DNA of 64,000 nucleotides from Jilunia laotingensis (GTDB taxonomy: Bacteria; Bacteroidota; Bacteroidia; Bacteroidales; Bacteroidaceae), in NCBI RefSeq assembly GCF_014385165.1, contig NZ_JACRTF010000001.1, forward strand, positions 2,976,001 through 3,040,000. Direction: 5' to 3'. Below the pieces are notes generated by a model. It saw only the letters and a program-made list of their open reading frames with translations, had not been told where the DNA came from and searched no databases. Both the position numbers and the translations under genes were made by a program. Below are positions 8,530-18,089 of this stretch, one piece after another (the first letter of the stretch is position 1; every line of letters begins with the position of its first letter).

Positions 8530-9209
8530 CGAAGATGGGGTATCTATTACTGAATATTCCTACGATAGCAATGGTAGGCTAGTATCAGCTACAAACATAG
8601 AACAATACGATGGTAGCACACACACCAGTACTTATACTGTCACTTGGGGAACAAACAAAATCATTGAAAGCAGAAATGGAGAGGCAATCACATATACATT
8701 AGAAAATGGATTAATAACACATACTTCTGATAGTGACGGAGGGGATTTGGATAATACAGACTTTACTTATAATGCAAACAATCAGCTAGTAAAATTGCAA
8801 TATGATGAAGAGGACTATCTGTCTTACACATGGTAAGGTGAAAAATTAACTAAAATGGCATGGAGCTTTAGCGATGAAGATATTCACGAATTGTCTTATA
8901 GCGGAAAAACTTGTAAAGGCTATCTTCCGATAGTGGTATGGAGTGTGGATGATTTGCGTCCGTTATTGGAAGCACATCCCGAATTGGCAGGAATGAGATG
9001 CAAACAACTTCCAGACAAAATATATAGTAAAGAGGAAATTTACGAAACTACAGAGCAATATACCTATACATTTGATAAAGACGGATATGTGGAAAGCTGT
9101 ACTGAAGTATCTACTTACAAACGCCTAATAATAATGAAACAAGGACAGAAACTACAATTTATACTTTCACATGGGAATAGTCTAGTGAAACTATAACTAA
9201 TGCAAAAAT
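8530..9209 (+). pseudogene. Decayed DUF4595-like surface protein gene fragment
   Basis: The plus strand encodes a protein with the alternating pattern of Bacteroides DUF4595-type lipoproteins (ITEYSYDSNGRLVSAT, then VTWGTNKIIE, LDNTDFTYNANNQLVKLQYD, EKLTKMAWSFSDED). It is broken in several ways. It has no start or signal peptide, because it is fused to the GC-rich relaxase upstream region near 8530-8545. An in-frame TAA lies at 8834-8836 where homologous phrasing suggests YTWxGEKL. A frameshift follows near 9120-9135, after which another frame continues as NNNETRTETTIYTFTWE and then stops. The 3' end is cut by the insertion sequence at 9210. I infer a non-functional remnant. Confidence 0.65.
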
Positions 9210-10557
9210 GGCACTATCCACAATTTTGTGTAAATAGAAAACTTCAGGATTCAGGTATTATACTTGAATCCTGTTTTCAAATATAGTAATAAATTGATTA
9301 AAAATCAATGCCCAATTCCAAATCGGTTGATACCATTTCTTTTCGATTTCTGCAATAGCCAGATAAACAGACTTCTTCAGAGCATCATCATTAGGGAATG
9401 ATAGCTTATTTTTGGTATACTTTCTAATTTTACCATTCAGATTTTCAATAAGATTCGTTGTATAAATGATTTTTCTAATCTCAACAGGGAAGTCAAAGAA
9501 TACGGTTAGTTCTTCCCAATTATTTCTCCATGAACGTATTGCATATGGATATTTGCTGCCCCATTTTCGCTCAAAGTTATCCAACTCCATCTTTGCCGCT
9601 TCTTTCGTGGGTACATTATAGATGTTCTTTAAATCAGAAGTAAACTCCTTTCTTTCTTTCTTTCCAGACCACATACCGACAGGAGTTTCTAATTTGATGT
9701 ACCACACATATTTGGGTGGTAGAGGCAGGAAACACACTCTTGATAGTTTCTGTAAATCCATTCAGATTGTCAGTCACTGTGATCAGGATATCTTCTACGC
9801 CACGGGCTTTGAGATCCGTTAACACGCCCATCCAGAATGCGGCACTCTCATTTTTACCAACCCACATGCCCAATACCTCTTTGAAGCCCTCTTTGTTCAG
9901 GCCTACACATAAATAGACAGTCTTGTTGATAACTTTACCATTTTCCCTGACCTTGAATACGATGCCATCCATCCAAACAATCATGTATAAGCTTTCCAGA
10001 GGACGGTTCTGCCACTCTGAAGCAGCCTGGCTGACCTTATTGGTGATAATAGAAATGGCAGAGGTGGAGAGGTTGATGCCATATATTTCCTGCATTTCCG
10101 ACTCAATGTCTGATACGCTCATTCCTTTGGCGTAAAGAGAAATAACAAGCCGTTCAATAGATAAACCCCGGGATTGATACTTAGGCACTACCACAGGCTC
10201 GAAGTTACCCTCTCGATCACGAGGAACCTGAATGACGGATTCACCCATCTCGGTTTGAATCTGTTTCTTATAACTGCCATTAAGTGAGTTACCGCTATGA
10301 TCTCCTTGATTGGAGTGCTTTTCATAACCTAAATGGGTATCCATCTCACCTTCCAGCATTTGTTCATAAACACGAGTGTGAAGCTCCTTCATAAAAGCTG
10401 TCAAATCCTCACCTGTCTTAAATTGAGACAGAAACTCTTTACTTAAAAATTCTTTCGGAATGTCCATAATTCGTCTTTTTACAAAGTTAATAGATAAATA
10501 GAAAACTACAAGAAGAATCCCGTAGTTTTCTATTTACACAATCTTATGGACAGTCCC
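9210..10557 (-). mobile_element. IS256-family insertion sequence, about 1.35 kb
   Basis: Bounded by imperfect terminal inverted repeats of about 34 bp. The left end begins GGCACTATCC and the right end, read on the minus strand, begins GGGACTGTCC. Both continue into an identical TTGTGTAAATAGAAAACT. The flanks GCAAAAAT (9202-9209) and GCAAAAAG (10558-10565) agree at 7 of 8 bases and look like an 8-bp target duplication with one later change. It sits between the decayed DUF4595-like fragment and a terminator hairpin. Its single transposase gene is frameshifted. Confidence 0.85.
9258..10467 (-). pseudogene. IS256-family (mutator-type) transposase, frameshifted
   Basis: The first frame (9634-10467, 277 codons) carries the N-terminal region and two of the DDE acidic residues (WMDGIVFKVREN and TDNLNGFTE). 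The second frame (9258-9761) carries the rest, including the Glu in NLIENLNGKIRKYTKNK. Together they equal a normal transposase of about 400 residues. The break lies in four tandem CTTT units at 9648-9663. With three units the reading would run VVWKERKEFTSDL without interruption, which is the expected family sequence. The element is therefore probably inactive, unless slippage restores the frame. Confidence 0.85.
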
Positions 10558-10559
10558 GC

Positions 10560-10599
10560 AAAAAGCCAGCCTATCCAATTACGGATAAGTTGGCTTTTT
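10560..10599. terminator. Bidirectional hairpin terminator
   Basis: AAAAAGCCAGCCTATCC pairs with GGATAAGTTGGCTTTTT around a short loop, giving a 17-bp stem with two mismatches and T-rich ends on both strands. It lies between the insertion sequence and the integrase. It can stop transcription from the integrase gene and may originally have ended the interrupted DUF4595-like gene. Confidence 0.75.
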
Positions 10600-10711
10600 C
10601 AGTTCTAAACGTAACATTTAACGCTTTCTCTTTTTAGGCTTCTTACTAGTGGTAAGCCCATACACGCACTCTGGAAAATAAGTACGGAGAAATGCTTCAT
10701 TCGCTAAACTA

Positions 10712-11935
10712 TTATTTTAAATTATCAAGCACTTTTCTTATTGCTTCGTCCGCATGTTTCCTCATGAACTTCACGTAATTAAAAATAGGTCTATTCTTTT
10801 TTACTGATTGACCAATGTAGTATTCTAATATTTCAAGTGGAATTCCTATTTCAAAGCCGTGTTGCACAAATGATTTTCTCGCAGAATAATAGACTACTCT
10901 TTTATCTATTCCCTGAAGTGAAGCGAGCCTCTGTATTTCTTTTGTGATATAATTCCTAAAATTTACATATGAATATTTATATCCGAATTCAAGTTTTCCA
11001 CTTTTATTTACCCATTTTTTTAATATCTCTTTTGCTTCGAATGGTATAGTGATGCTTATTCTTTTATCTCCGCGTTTTGTATGTGCAGTTTTCGTTCTAA
11101 TATACTCTAATACACTTGCATTTTTAAAGTTTGCATTCATCAGATCAATAAGATTAATACCTCCTAGATAGTATGAAATCATAAATATGTCACGTGCAAC
11201 ACACAGAGATTTTTCTTTTACATTGCAATCGCGTATTTTCTTTAATTCTTCAACGGTTATATCTATCTCTCTTTCTTCTGAATGTGGCATTTCATAATAA
11301 GCGAATGGATCAACTTCGTATTTTATTATATTATCGCGTTTTGCAGCGTTTACAATAACTTTAAATCGCTTCATATGCATACTTATAGTTGTGTCTCCTA
11401 AATTCTTTTTTATTCTCAAAAATTTATCAAAGTCCTTAACGACAGCAGGACTGATTGCATCAAACATTATTTCCCCAACAAACCGTTCTTCAAAGTATCT
11501 TTTAGTATATTGATGTAATCCGGCTGTTCCGGTACGGCCTTCCTCGTTTAATTCATCTATGTATCCCTGCCATCTTTGTGAAACAGTAGTAGAAGAGGAT
11601 TTATAACGAGAAAGATATTCACGTATTTGTGTTGCATTGAATGCATCCGTATTTATTTTGTCTACGGCATCTTGATATTCGTCTAAAATATCACGTAATT
11701 TTTTATTTATTGAGTCAGAGTTTTCGCATCCGACAACTCGACCGTTTTTAAACTGTTTTAAATTATTTATAGAAAATCGCGTAGCTAAGTAACGTGTCTC
11801 TCTTTTGTGGTTAATTGCTACTCTAATTTTGTGTGTTCCATCGGCTAAAACTTTTGCTGGAACAACGGCCAGTGATAATGAAATCATGATGTAAAAATTT
11901 ATTGGGACAGGTTTCCGACAAGCACTTTTGCTCAA
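10712..11935 (-). CDS. Tyrosine recombinase / integrase of the tRNA-Ala-linked element (407 aa)
   Basis: Catalyses site-specific integration and excision. The N-terminal arm and SAM-like core-binding domain (about residues 110-220) are followed by the catalytic domain with KTAHTKRGDKRISITIPFEA (the beta-strand Lys), YYSARKSFVQHGFEIG (second Arg) and IFNYVKF, whose Tyr is the likely nucleophile. The usual box I Arg is not visible: the segment reads YYLGGINLIDLMNA, as in several Bacteroides integrases of this type. The ATG at 11887 is an alternative start. The gene lies about 100 bp from the tRNA-Ala 3' end, the usual arrangement for a tRNA-targeting element. A 32-codon open stretch after the stop (10618-10716, ending TSKKPKKRKR) may be a decayed extension or remnant. 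Confidence 0.85.
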   Translation of the reverse strand: MSKSACRKPVPINFYIMISLSLAVVPAKVLADGTHKIRVAINHKRETRYLATRFSINNLKQFKNGRVVGCENSDSINKKLRDILDEYQDAVDKINTDAFNATQIREYLSRYKSSSTTVSQRWQGYIDELNEEGRTGTAGLHQYTKRYFEERFVGEIMFDAISPAVVKDFDKFLRIKKNLGDTTISMHMKRFKVIVNAAKRDNIIKYEVDPFAYYEMPHSEEREIDITVEELKKIRDCNVKEKSLCVARDIFMISYYLGGINLIDLMNANFKNASVLEYIRTKTAHTKRGDKRISITIPFEAKEILKKWVNKSGKLEFGYKYSYVNFRNYITKEIQRLASLQGIDKRVVYYSARKSFVQHGFEIGIPLEILEYYIGQSVKKNRPIFNYVKFMRKHADEAIRKVLDNLK

Positions 11936-12031
11936 AATTGAGCTAAAAATGCATTTTTTTTAAATTTTTACTGCTTGTGGATGGTGATTTTTGATTAGTT
12001 AATCCTCTGCTTATCAGGTATTTAGAGGATG

Positions 12032-12105
12032 TGGAGCGTATCGGACTCGAACCGATCACCTCGACACTGCCAGTGTCGCGCTCTAGCCAGATGAGCTAAC
12101 GCCCC
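12032..12105 (-). tRNA. tRNA-Ala (anticodon GGC)
   Basis: A complete cloverleaf reads on the minus strand. The acceptor stem is GGGGCGT/ACGCTCC with the alanine identity pair G3-U70. The anticodon stem is CGACA/TGTCG with loop CTGGCAG (anticodon GGC), and the T arm is ATCGG-TTCGAGT-CCGAT. The discriminator base is A. No CCA is encoded. The 3' end faces the integrase, so this gene is the likely attachment site of the element covering 1-12031. Confidence 0.95.
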
Positions 12106-12153
12106 TTATTTTATTCTGATAACGATTGCGGAACTTGTTCCTTTTTCGTGGCG

Positions 12154-12161
12154 CAAATATA
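12154..12161 (-). promoter_or_regulatory. -7 element for tRNA-Ala
   Basis: TATATTTG on the minus strand (TAnnTTTG consensus), 49 bp before the tRNA 5' end. It is only 23 bp from the divergent -7 element of the DUF4286-ruvC operon, so the two promoters overlap. Confidence 0.55.
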
Positions 12162-12184
12162 ATGTATTATTCTGAAATAATTGC

Positions 12185-12192
12185 TATGTTTG
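12185..12192 (+). promoter_or_regulatory. -7 element for the DUF4286-ruvC-pullulanase operon
   Basis: TATGTTTG matches TAnnTTTG and predicts transcription starting near 12199. This rules out translation starts before about 12200 and supports the ATG at 12220. Confidence 0.6.
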
Positions 12193-12219
12193 CGGAAAAT
12201 AATAATCAAAAAAAGAAAT

Positions 12220-12522
12220 ATGCTTATCTATAATACAACATATCAAGTAGATGATGATATTAATGAAAATTTCCTGATATGGATCAGAGAGTGCTATATA
12301 CCTGAAATAGAAAAGAATGGAATCTTAAAATTTCCTCGTATTTGTCGTGTCTTGAGTCATAGAGAAGATGGAACTTCTTATACTGTGCAATGGGAAGTTG
12401 AAAGTAGCAGTCTGTTGCATCGTTGGCATATGGAACAGGGAATGAAGCTCAATGATGAAATGATGAAGATATTTAAGGATAAGGTGGTAGGCTTCCCGAC
12501 ATTGATGGAGGTAATAGTGTGA
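12220..12522 (+). CDS. DUF4286 family protein (100 aa)
   Basis: A small soluble protein starting [20 protein letters not shown], with the conserved [20 protein letters not shown] and a C-terminal FPTLMEVIV. This is the pattern of DUF4286, a ferredoxin-fold-like family of unknown function that is conserved in Bacteroidales. An upstream in-frame TTG at 12181 is not used, because the promoter -7 element overlaps it. The stop codon overlaps the GTG start of ruvC by 4 bases (GTGA), which implies translational coupling with the resolvase. A repair link is suggested by context only. Confidence 0.8.
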   Translation: MLIYNTTYQVDDDINENFLIWIRECYIPEIEKNGILKFPRICRVLSHREDGTSYTVQWEVESSSLLHRWHMEQGMKLNDEMMKIFKDKVVGFPTLMEVIV

Positions 12523-13085
12523 TTCAATCTGTCAAAGAGAAAATAATTTTGGGTATTGATCCCGGTACTACGATCATGGGATATGGGGTACTACGGGTAA
12601 AAGGGACAAAACCTGAAATGATCGCCATGGGAATTATTGACTTGCGGAAATTCAGAGATCACTACCTTAAATTGAGACATATTCATGAAAGGGTACTTAG
12701 TATAATTGAGAGTTATCTACCGGATGAACTTGCTATTGAAGCACCTTTCTTCGGAAAGAATGTACAATCAATGTTGAAATTAGGACGCGCTCAAGGAGTT
12801 GCAATGGCAGCGGCCTTGATACGGGATATTCCTATAACGGAATACGCACCGTTAAAAATAAAGATGGCCATAACCGGAAACGGACAGGCTTCAAAGGAGC
12901 AGGTCGCTGATATGCTACAAAGAATGTTACATTTATCCAAGGATGATATGCCTACTTTCATGGACGCAACGGATGGTTTGGCGGCTGCATATTGTCATTT
13001 TCTTCAAATGGGGCGTCCTGTCACAGAGAAAGGTTATCATGGATGGAAGGATTTTATTGCTAAAAATCCTAACAAGGTGAGATGA
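12519..13085 (+). CDS. ruvC: Crossover junction endodeoxyribonuclease RuvC
   Basis: Resolves Holliday junctions with RuvAB at the end of homologous recombination and fork repair, in the cytoplasm. All four acidic catalytic residues of the RNase H-like fold are visible: Asp14 in [14 protein letters not shown], Glu74 in ELAIEAPF, and Asp149/Asp152 in [14 protein letters not shown]. The conserved LGRAQGVAM helix is also present. Its length (188 aa) is normal. It uses a GTG start overlapping the DUF4286 stop, and pulA follows after 43 bp. Confidence 0.95.
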   Translation: MIQSVKEKIILGIDPGTTIMGYGVLRVKGTKPEMIAMGIIDLRKFRDHYLKLRHIHERVLSIIESYLPDELAIEAPFFGKNVQSMLKLGRAQGVAMAAALIRDIPITEYAPLKIKMAITGNGQASKEQVADMLQRMLHLSKDDMPTFMDATDGLAAAYCHFLQMGRPVTEKGYHGWKDFIAKNPNKVR

Positions 13086-13128
13086 ACGATAGGATATTAA
13101 AAAAATAAAACTTAAAAATTACTATACA

Positions 13129-15126
13129 ATGAAGTTTAATTATCTAGCAGTAATAGGTGTCACTACAGCCACCATTATGAGTTGTACACCGGCAAAGAAG
13201 GAATATGCTTCTTATGAACTTTATCCCGTTCGTTCGGGTAGTTTGACGGAGATGGAATATACACCTGTTTCTACAAAATTTTCCCTTTGGGCGCCTACAG
13301 CCGACGAGGTGAGATTAATGTTGTTTGAAGCTGGAGAAGGTGGTCATGCTTACGAAACCGTACCTATGATATTAGGTGAGGAAGGAACTTGGACAGTAGC
13401 GGTGGATAAAGATCTGATGGGTAAATTTTACACTTTCAATGTAAAGGTTAATGATAAATGGCTTGGTGATACACCAGGTATCAATGCTAAAGCAGTCGGT
13501 GTGAACGGTAAGAGGGCTGCTATTATTGATATGAAAGCTACTGATCCTGAAGGTTGGGAGAATGACAGGCGTCCGGAATTAAAGTCTTCGGCAGATATAA
13601 TTCTGTATGAAATGCATCATCGTGATTTTTCGGTCGATTCCACTTCAGGTGTCAAGAATAAAGGAAAATTTCTAGCTTTGACCGAACACGGTACGCTGAA
13701 CCCGGATAAGCTTTTGACCGGTATCGACCATCTGATAGAATTGGGTGTGACACATGTGCATTTGCTTCCATCCTATGATTATGCTTCTGTGGATGAAACT
13801 AAACTGAATGATAATAAATACAATTGGGGATATGATCCGCAAAATTATAACGTACCGGATGGTTCCTATTCTACAGACCCTTATAATCCTTCTGTTCGCA
13901 TAAAAGAATTCAAGCAGATGGTACAGGCATTACACAAAGCGGGTATCCGTGTAGTGCTTGATGTGGTATACAATCATACATTCAATACTTCCGAAAGCAA
14001 TTTTGAACGGACGGCTCCGGGATATTTCTATCGTCAGAAGGAAGACGGAACATTTGCCAACGGTTCGGGTTGCGGTAATGAGACGGCCAGCAATCGTCCC
14101 ATGATGCGTAAATACATGATTGAATCCGTACTCAATTGGATCGATGAGTATCATATAGATGGTTTCCGCTTTGATCTGATGGGCATACATGATATAGAAA
14201 CTATGAATGAAATTCGTAAGGCAGTGGATAAGGTCGATCCTACGATCTATATTTACGGAGAAGGCTGGGCGGCTGAGGCTCCGAAATACCCCGCTGATTC
14301 ATTGGCAATGAAAGCCAATGTCCATGAAATGCCAGGGATTGCCGCTTTCTCGGATGAATTGCGTGATGCTTTGAGAGGACCATTCAATGATGATCATAAA
14401 GGTGCTTTTCTTGCAGGACTTCCGGGGGGAGAGGAGAGTATGAAATTTGGCATTGTCGGAGCTATCAGCCATCCGCAGGTAAATAATGACTCGGTAAATT
14501 ACAGTCAGGCTCCATGGGCATTACAGCCAACGCAAATGATTAGTTATGTGTCTTGTCATGACGATATGTGCTTGGTAGATAGATTGAAATCGAGTATTCC
14601 CGACATTACTCCTGAAACATTGGAGCAATTGGATAAACTGGCACAGACAGTAGTGTTTACTTCTCAGGGCGTACCTTTTATTTATGCAGGTGAAGAGGTG
14701 ATGCGCGACAAGAAAGGTGTACATAATAGCTTTGAAAGTCCTGACTCTATTAATGCTATCGATTGGAGGCGTAAAACGACGAATGGAGATGTATTCATGT
14801 ATTATAAACGTTTGATAGACCTTCGCAAATCTCATCCGGCCTTTAGAATGGGTGATGCAGAATTAGTTCGTAAGCATCTAGAATTTCTTCCTGTAGATGG
14901 AAGTAATTTGGTTGCTTTCCGTTTAAAAGATCACGCAAACGGGGATAGTTGGGAGGATATCATTGTCGCTTTCAATTCACGTAATACGTTGGCAAAGCTA
15001 TCTGTACCCGAGGGAAAATATACGATAGTTTGTAAAGATGGAATAATCGATAGTCGTGGTCTTGGCATTTTATATGGACCGGAGGTTAGCATACCGGCAC
15101 AATCTGCTTTGATTATCTACAAATAG
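13129..15126 (+). CDS. pulA: Type I pullulanase, lipoprotein (GH13)
   Basis: Cleaves alpha-1,6 branches of pullulan, glycogen and starch-type glucans. The N-terminus has a lipobox IMSC (Cys at about residue 19), so it is membrane-anchored. A CBM48-type domain (about 35-140, FSLWAPTADEVRLMLF) precedes the GH13 barrel. The barrel carries the pullulanase signature YNWGYDP (about residue 231), VVYNHTF, nucleophile Asp349 in GFRFDLMG, acid/base Glu378 in YGEGWAAE and Asp478 in SCHDDM. A C-terminal beta domain ends the protein. It is the last gene of the DUF4286-ruvC operon, followed by a strong terminator. Glycogen turnover or dietary starch use are both possible; no starch PUL is present here. 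Confidence 0.92.
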   Translation: MKFNYLAVIGVTTATIMSCTPAKKEYASYELYPVRSGSLTEMEYTPVSTKFSLWAPTADEVRLMLFEAGEGGHAYETVPMILGEEGTWTVAVDKDLMGKFYTFNVKVNDKWLGDTPGINAKAVGVNGKRAAIIDMKATDPEGWENDRRPELKSSADIILYEMHHRDFSVDSTSGVKNKGKFLALTEHGTLNPDKLLTGIDHLIELGVTHVHLLPSYDYASVDETKLNDNKYNWGYDPQNYNVPDGSYSTDPYNPSVRIKEFKQMVQALHKAGIRVVLDVVYNHTFNTSESNFERTAPGYFYRQKEDGTFANGSGCGNETASNRPMMRKYMIESVLNWIDEYHIDGFRFDLMGIHDIETMNEIRKAVDKVDPTIYIYGEGWAAEAPKYPADSLAMKANVHEMPGIAAFSDELRDALRGPFNDDHKGAFLAGLPGGEESMKFGIVGAISHPQVNNDSVNYSQAPWALQPTQMISYVSCHDDMCLVDRLKSSIPDITPETLEQLDKLAQTVVFTSQGVPFIYAGEEVMRDKKGVHNSFESPDSINAIDWRRKTTNGDVFMYYKRLIDLRKSHPAFRMGDAELVRKHLEFLPVDGSNLVAFRLKDHANGDSWEDIIVAFNSRNTLAKLSVPEGKYTIVCKDGIIDSRGLGILYGPEVSIPAQSALIIYK

Positions 15127-15156
15127 AAATCAATGTTATAAACATTATATAAGTAG

Positions 15157-15190
15157 AGCGGGGCGTAGGAGTATGTAACCCCGCTTTTTT
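15157..15190 (+). terminator. Rho-independent terminator after pulA
   Basis: AGCGGGG and CCCCGCT arms with a 15-nt loop, followed by a T-run, 30 bp after the pulA stop codon. Confidence 0.85.
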
Positions 15191-15259
15191 ATGGTTTAGA
15201 ACGTTTGTACAGCTAACAGATAAATATTGTGATAGGCTTAAAACAAGCTTTTGATTTGT

Positions 15260-16042
15260 TTATTCTTCGTCAAGAAAGCATCTAGACAGGAACTGACAAT
15301 AAGCATTCTGCAGTGTTTTCCAATCTATGCCTTTATATATAAAGTGGGTTGATTCCGGTAAGCGTATGATTTGGAGGTGTTTTGGAGAGACTTTTTGCTT
15401 AAACACCTTTATGCTGGAGCTGCTGACCAGTTCATCTTTGTCTGCATGAAAAACTAATATGGGAATAGATATATGATGTAAACACTTTCTAGTTTTATGT
15501 ATCAGACGGAACAAATCTATGATTCTAGGGATCCACAATAAATAGGCCAATATGAAACAAGGTGCAACACTGCTGGCTTGAAGCAAAGCATATGCCGGAT
15601 CGTTTTCTGAAATCTTTCGAGAGAAGCCTATCTTAAGATTGTTTATTATAGCCCTCTTTGTTACCCATACATGTAAAGGCGAGTCTATGGCTACTATACC
15701 AATAATTTGTTTTGGATCGTCTACAAATGTAATAATAGAAAGTAGTGTTCCCATTGAGTGACCTACGAGTATTATTTTTTTGTACTCTTTCTTGAAATGG
15801 GCAACTTGGGTGCTTACATGCTTAATCCATTTCTTACTGCTGCTTTGTGCAAAATCTCTTCCTGACCCGCCATGTCCAGGAAGTAGGAGAGAGGCTGCTG
15901 AATATCCTGAATTATAGGTTACTTCCATTAATCTTAAAAACTGACCGGGACCTTCTACAATGCCATGTATAAAGATAACTACATTGGTTGCATCCTTCAA
16001 TTTTACATGCTTTGGCTTATGGTAATCAGCATTTAGGTTCAT
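15260..16042 (-). CDS. Alpha/beta hydrolase, lysophospholipase/monoacylglycerol-lipase type (260 aa)
   Basis: A soluble alpha/beta hydrolase with HGIVEGPG near the oxyanion loop, the nucleophile elbow GHSMG (Ser96), the acid Asp203 in HADKDELV and the catalytic His233 in ESTHFIYKG. The motif order and the PGHGGSGRDF segment fit the serine aminopeptidase S33/carboxylesterase group. The substrate is unknown; esters or lipids are likely. No signal peptide is seen. It lies 11 bp after the PAS histidine kinase on the same strand, so the two are probably co-transcribed, an uncommon pairing that suggests a shared stress or membrane-lipid role. Confidence 0.8.
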   Translation of the reverse strand: MNLNADYHKPKHVKLKDATNVVIFIHGIVEGPGQFLRLMEVTYNSGYSAASLLLPGHGGSGRDFAQSSSKKWIKHVSTQVAHFKKEYKKIILVGHSMGTLLSIITFVDDPKQIIGIVAIDSPLHVWVTKRAIINNLKIGFSRKISENDPAYALLQASSVAPCFILAYLLWIPRIIDLFRLIHKTRKCLHHISIPILVFHADKDELVSSSSIKVFKQKVSPKHLQIIRLPESTHFIYKGIDWKTLQNAYCQFLSRCFLDEE

Positions 16043-16053
16043 TTGAGACGTTT

Positions 16054-17919
16054 TTAAATTAAAGGATGGATAAACCAGAAACAGGAGCCTTTACCGGGTT
16101 CTGATTCCACTCCTAATTCTCCGCCCAATTGAGCAGCGATACTTTGGCAAATGGAGAGTCCCAATCCGGTTCCGGGAATAAAGTTGTTCAGTTTAACAAA
16201 ACGTTTGAAAATATCCTTTTGTTTTTGGGGGGCTATTCCCATCCCTGTATCTTTTACATAAAACTTGACATCGTTTCCTTCTATTTCATATCCCACGGTA
16301 ATACTTCCTTCTGATGTGAATTTTATAGCATTGGTCACAAAATTCATCAATACCTGATGTAGTCTGTTTTTGTCACTTGTGAAATACAATTCGGGCAGAT
16401 AGGGAGATAGACAGAGTTCTACATTTTCTTCTGTTTTTATCCGTAAACTGTTTACAAGATCTGTGCAAAGTTGTCGTGCATCGACTTTCACGGGACACAT
16501 TTCAAAAGTACCCGATTCAATTTTAGACAAGTCGAGAATATCTGAAATAAGCTGCAGCAATAGTTTATTGTTTTCCTCCACGATGTTTATGTATTGTCTT
16601 TTTTCTTCAGGATCATTTGTTTCCTGTAATAAGCTGGAGAATCCTACGATGGCATTGAGTGGAGTGCGTATTTCATGGCTCATGTTTGCAAGGAATGCCG
16701 ATTTTAATCGATCGGATTCTTCGGCTCGTTCTTTGGCGTTGATCAGCATTCTTTCCGTTTCTTTCAATTCGGTTATATCATAATTGATGCATAACATTTC
16801 AATGATATTATCTTCCGGACGATAATTTCTTACTAATACATTAATGCGTGTCCAGGTATAATGTTCGTCTTCTCGAAGGATACGGACATCCCGACATAAT
16901 TTAGAAGCGGTTCCACGGACCACTTTGTCGAGGAAGCTAAGTATGACTGCACGGTCTTCGGGATGGAAATGTGCATGAACACCTATAATTTCCGGCAGTG
17001 GAGTGCCTTCCCTTTCTCCTACGTTTTTATACCAACTTTTTAGGGCATATCCGTCCCGGCTGAGGGCATCGAAATGAGCATAACCTACTTTAGCGTAATC
17101 TCCGACCAGATCGAAGAAGCTCTTGAACTTCTGGATTTTGTTGTAAGCTACCGTATTTTCTGTCTTATCTACGTTGATTAATAAATAGTTGGTTAATATT
17201 TCTTCATCATCATAGAGTGCTGTTGCTTTAGTAGTCAGATCAATGGTGCCTTTATTACAATGGTTTATATAGTATCCGTTCAACTTTGAAAAGTCATAAC
17301 GAAATGTGAAATCCACTTCTTCATGATTCTTTAATTTCCATTTCATTTCTTCCGGAAACAGTGGATTATCAAACAAGTTTATTCCAATAATGTCTTCTTT
17401 GGCGGAGATATAAAACATTTCCATGTCTTTCCGGTTAAGGTCGATCATATAGCCGTCTTTGTCATAAAGTTCTATACCAATCGGTATGTTATTATAGATA
17501 TTGTTCAATATTCGTTCACTGTCTTGAAGAGCCTTGTAAATAGAAGCATTGTCAGCATGGTCTTCCACTTCGGATATTCCATATACCTTGGTGTTGCCGG
17601 ACTCATCAGTTTCGTAGTAACAAACTTTACTGCGTACCCAAACGGTTCCCTTAGAAGTGCTGAGAAGATAAACAGCATCATCCGTCATCTGTACTTTTTC
17701 AAAAAGGGTGGTATGCGAATGACGCAGGTTTTCTTTCAATACCCTTTTGTTAAAGTCTGTAAAACTTATCATTCCGTCATCTCCAAGTTCCAATAGTTTG
17801 GCGATAAACTCGGAGCAGTAGTAAACTTCAGATTTCATGTCTGCTTCCCACCATCCCATGTTTGCATGGTCCATTAGTTTAGTGAGGAATTTGCTGGATA
17901 ATTGTTCGCTTGTCTTCAA
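16054..17919 (-). CDS. Soluble PAS-domain sensor histidine kinase (621 aa)
   Basis: No transmembrane segment or signal peptide is visible, so the sensor is cytoplasmic. About three PAS-type domains occupy residues 10-390, with one segment resembling a PAC motif before the kinase core ([20 protein letters not shown]). The HisKA domain has phospho-acceptor His415 in [16 protein letters not shown]. The ATPase domain shows the N box NFVTNAIKF, then DTGMGIAP and [11 protein letters not shown]. There is no receiver domain and no adjacent response regulator, so this is an orphan kinase. It heads a two-gene unit with the alpha/beta hydrolase. The ligand is unknown. Confidence 0.9.
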   Translation of the reverse strand: MKTSEQLSSKFLTKLMDHANMGWWEADMKSEVYYCSEFIAKLLELGDDGMISFTDFNKRVLKENLRHSHTTLFEKVQMTDDAVYLLSTSKGTVWVRSKVCYYETDESGNTKVYGISEVEDHADNASIYKALQDSERILNNIYNNIPIGIELYDKDGYMIDLNRKDMEMFYISAKEDIIGINLFDNPLFPEEMKWKLKNHEEVDFTFRYDFSKLNGYYINHCNKGTIDLTTKATALYDDEEILTNYLLINVDKTENTVAYNKIQKFKSFFDLVGDYAKVGYAHFDALSRDGYALKSWYKNVGEREGTPLPEIIGVHAHFHPEDRAVILSFLDKVVRGTASKLCRDVRILREDEHYTWTRINVLVRNYRPEDNIIEMLCINYDITELKETERMLINAKERAEESDRLKSAFLANMSHEIRTPLNAIVGFSSLLQETNDPEEKRQYINIVEENNKLLLQLISDILDLSKIESGTFEMCPVKVDARQLCTDLVNSLRIKTEENVELCLSPYLPELYFTSDKNRLHQVLMNFVTNAIKFTSEGSITVGYEIEGNDVKFYVKDTGMGIAPQKQKDIFKRFVKLNNFIPGTGLGLSICQSIAAQLGGELGVESEPGKGSCFWFIHPLI

Positions 17920-18089
17920 AATCTTGGCTCTATTTAATGACGAATGTTTGTAGGTGTAAAAGTAAGCAATTTGATTGAAAAAAAAATGAAGTGAGTCATT
18001 ATTTTTTAGATGCTTTCAACTCTCCTGTGCATAATGAACTTTGCGCTCTTCCAATGTGTTGTATTAATAAATAGAAAGGAGATTGAAGA

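Noticed and set aside
7769-8836. A 355-codon plus-strand frame crossing from the relaxase into the DUF4595-like fragment
   Set aside because: Its first part is antisense to the relaxase and its second part is the decayed fragment. It is a chance join, not one gene.
8855-9196. The 113-codon ORF starting MAWSFSDEDIHE as an independent gene
   Set aside because: It is in the same frame as the preceding fragment, separated only by one TAA, and continues its protein pattern. It is part of the pseudogene.
12181-12219. An earlier TTG start for the DUF4286 protein
   Set aside because: The promoter -7 element TATGTTTG overlaps this region, so the earlier codons would not be transcribed.
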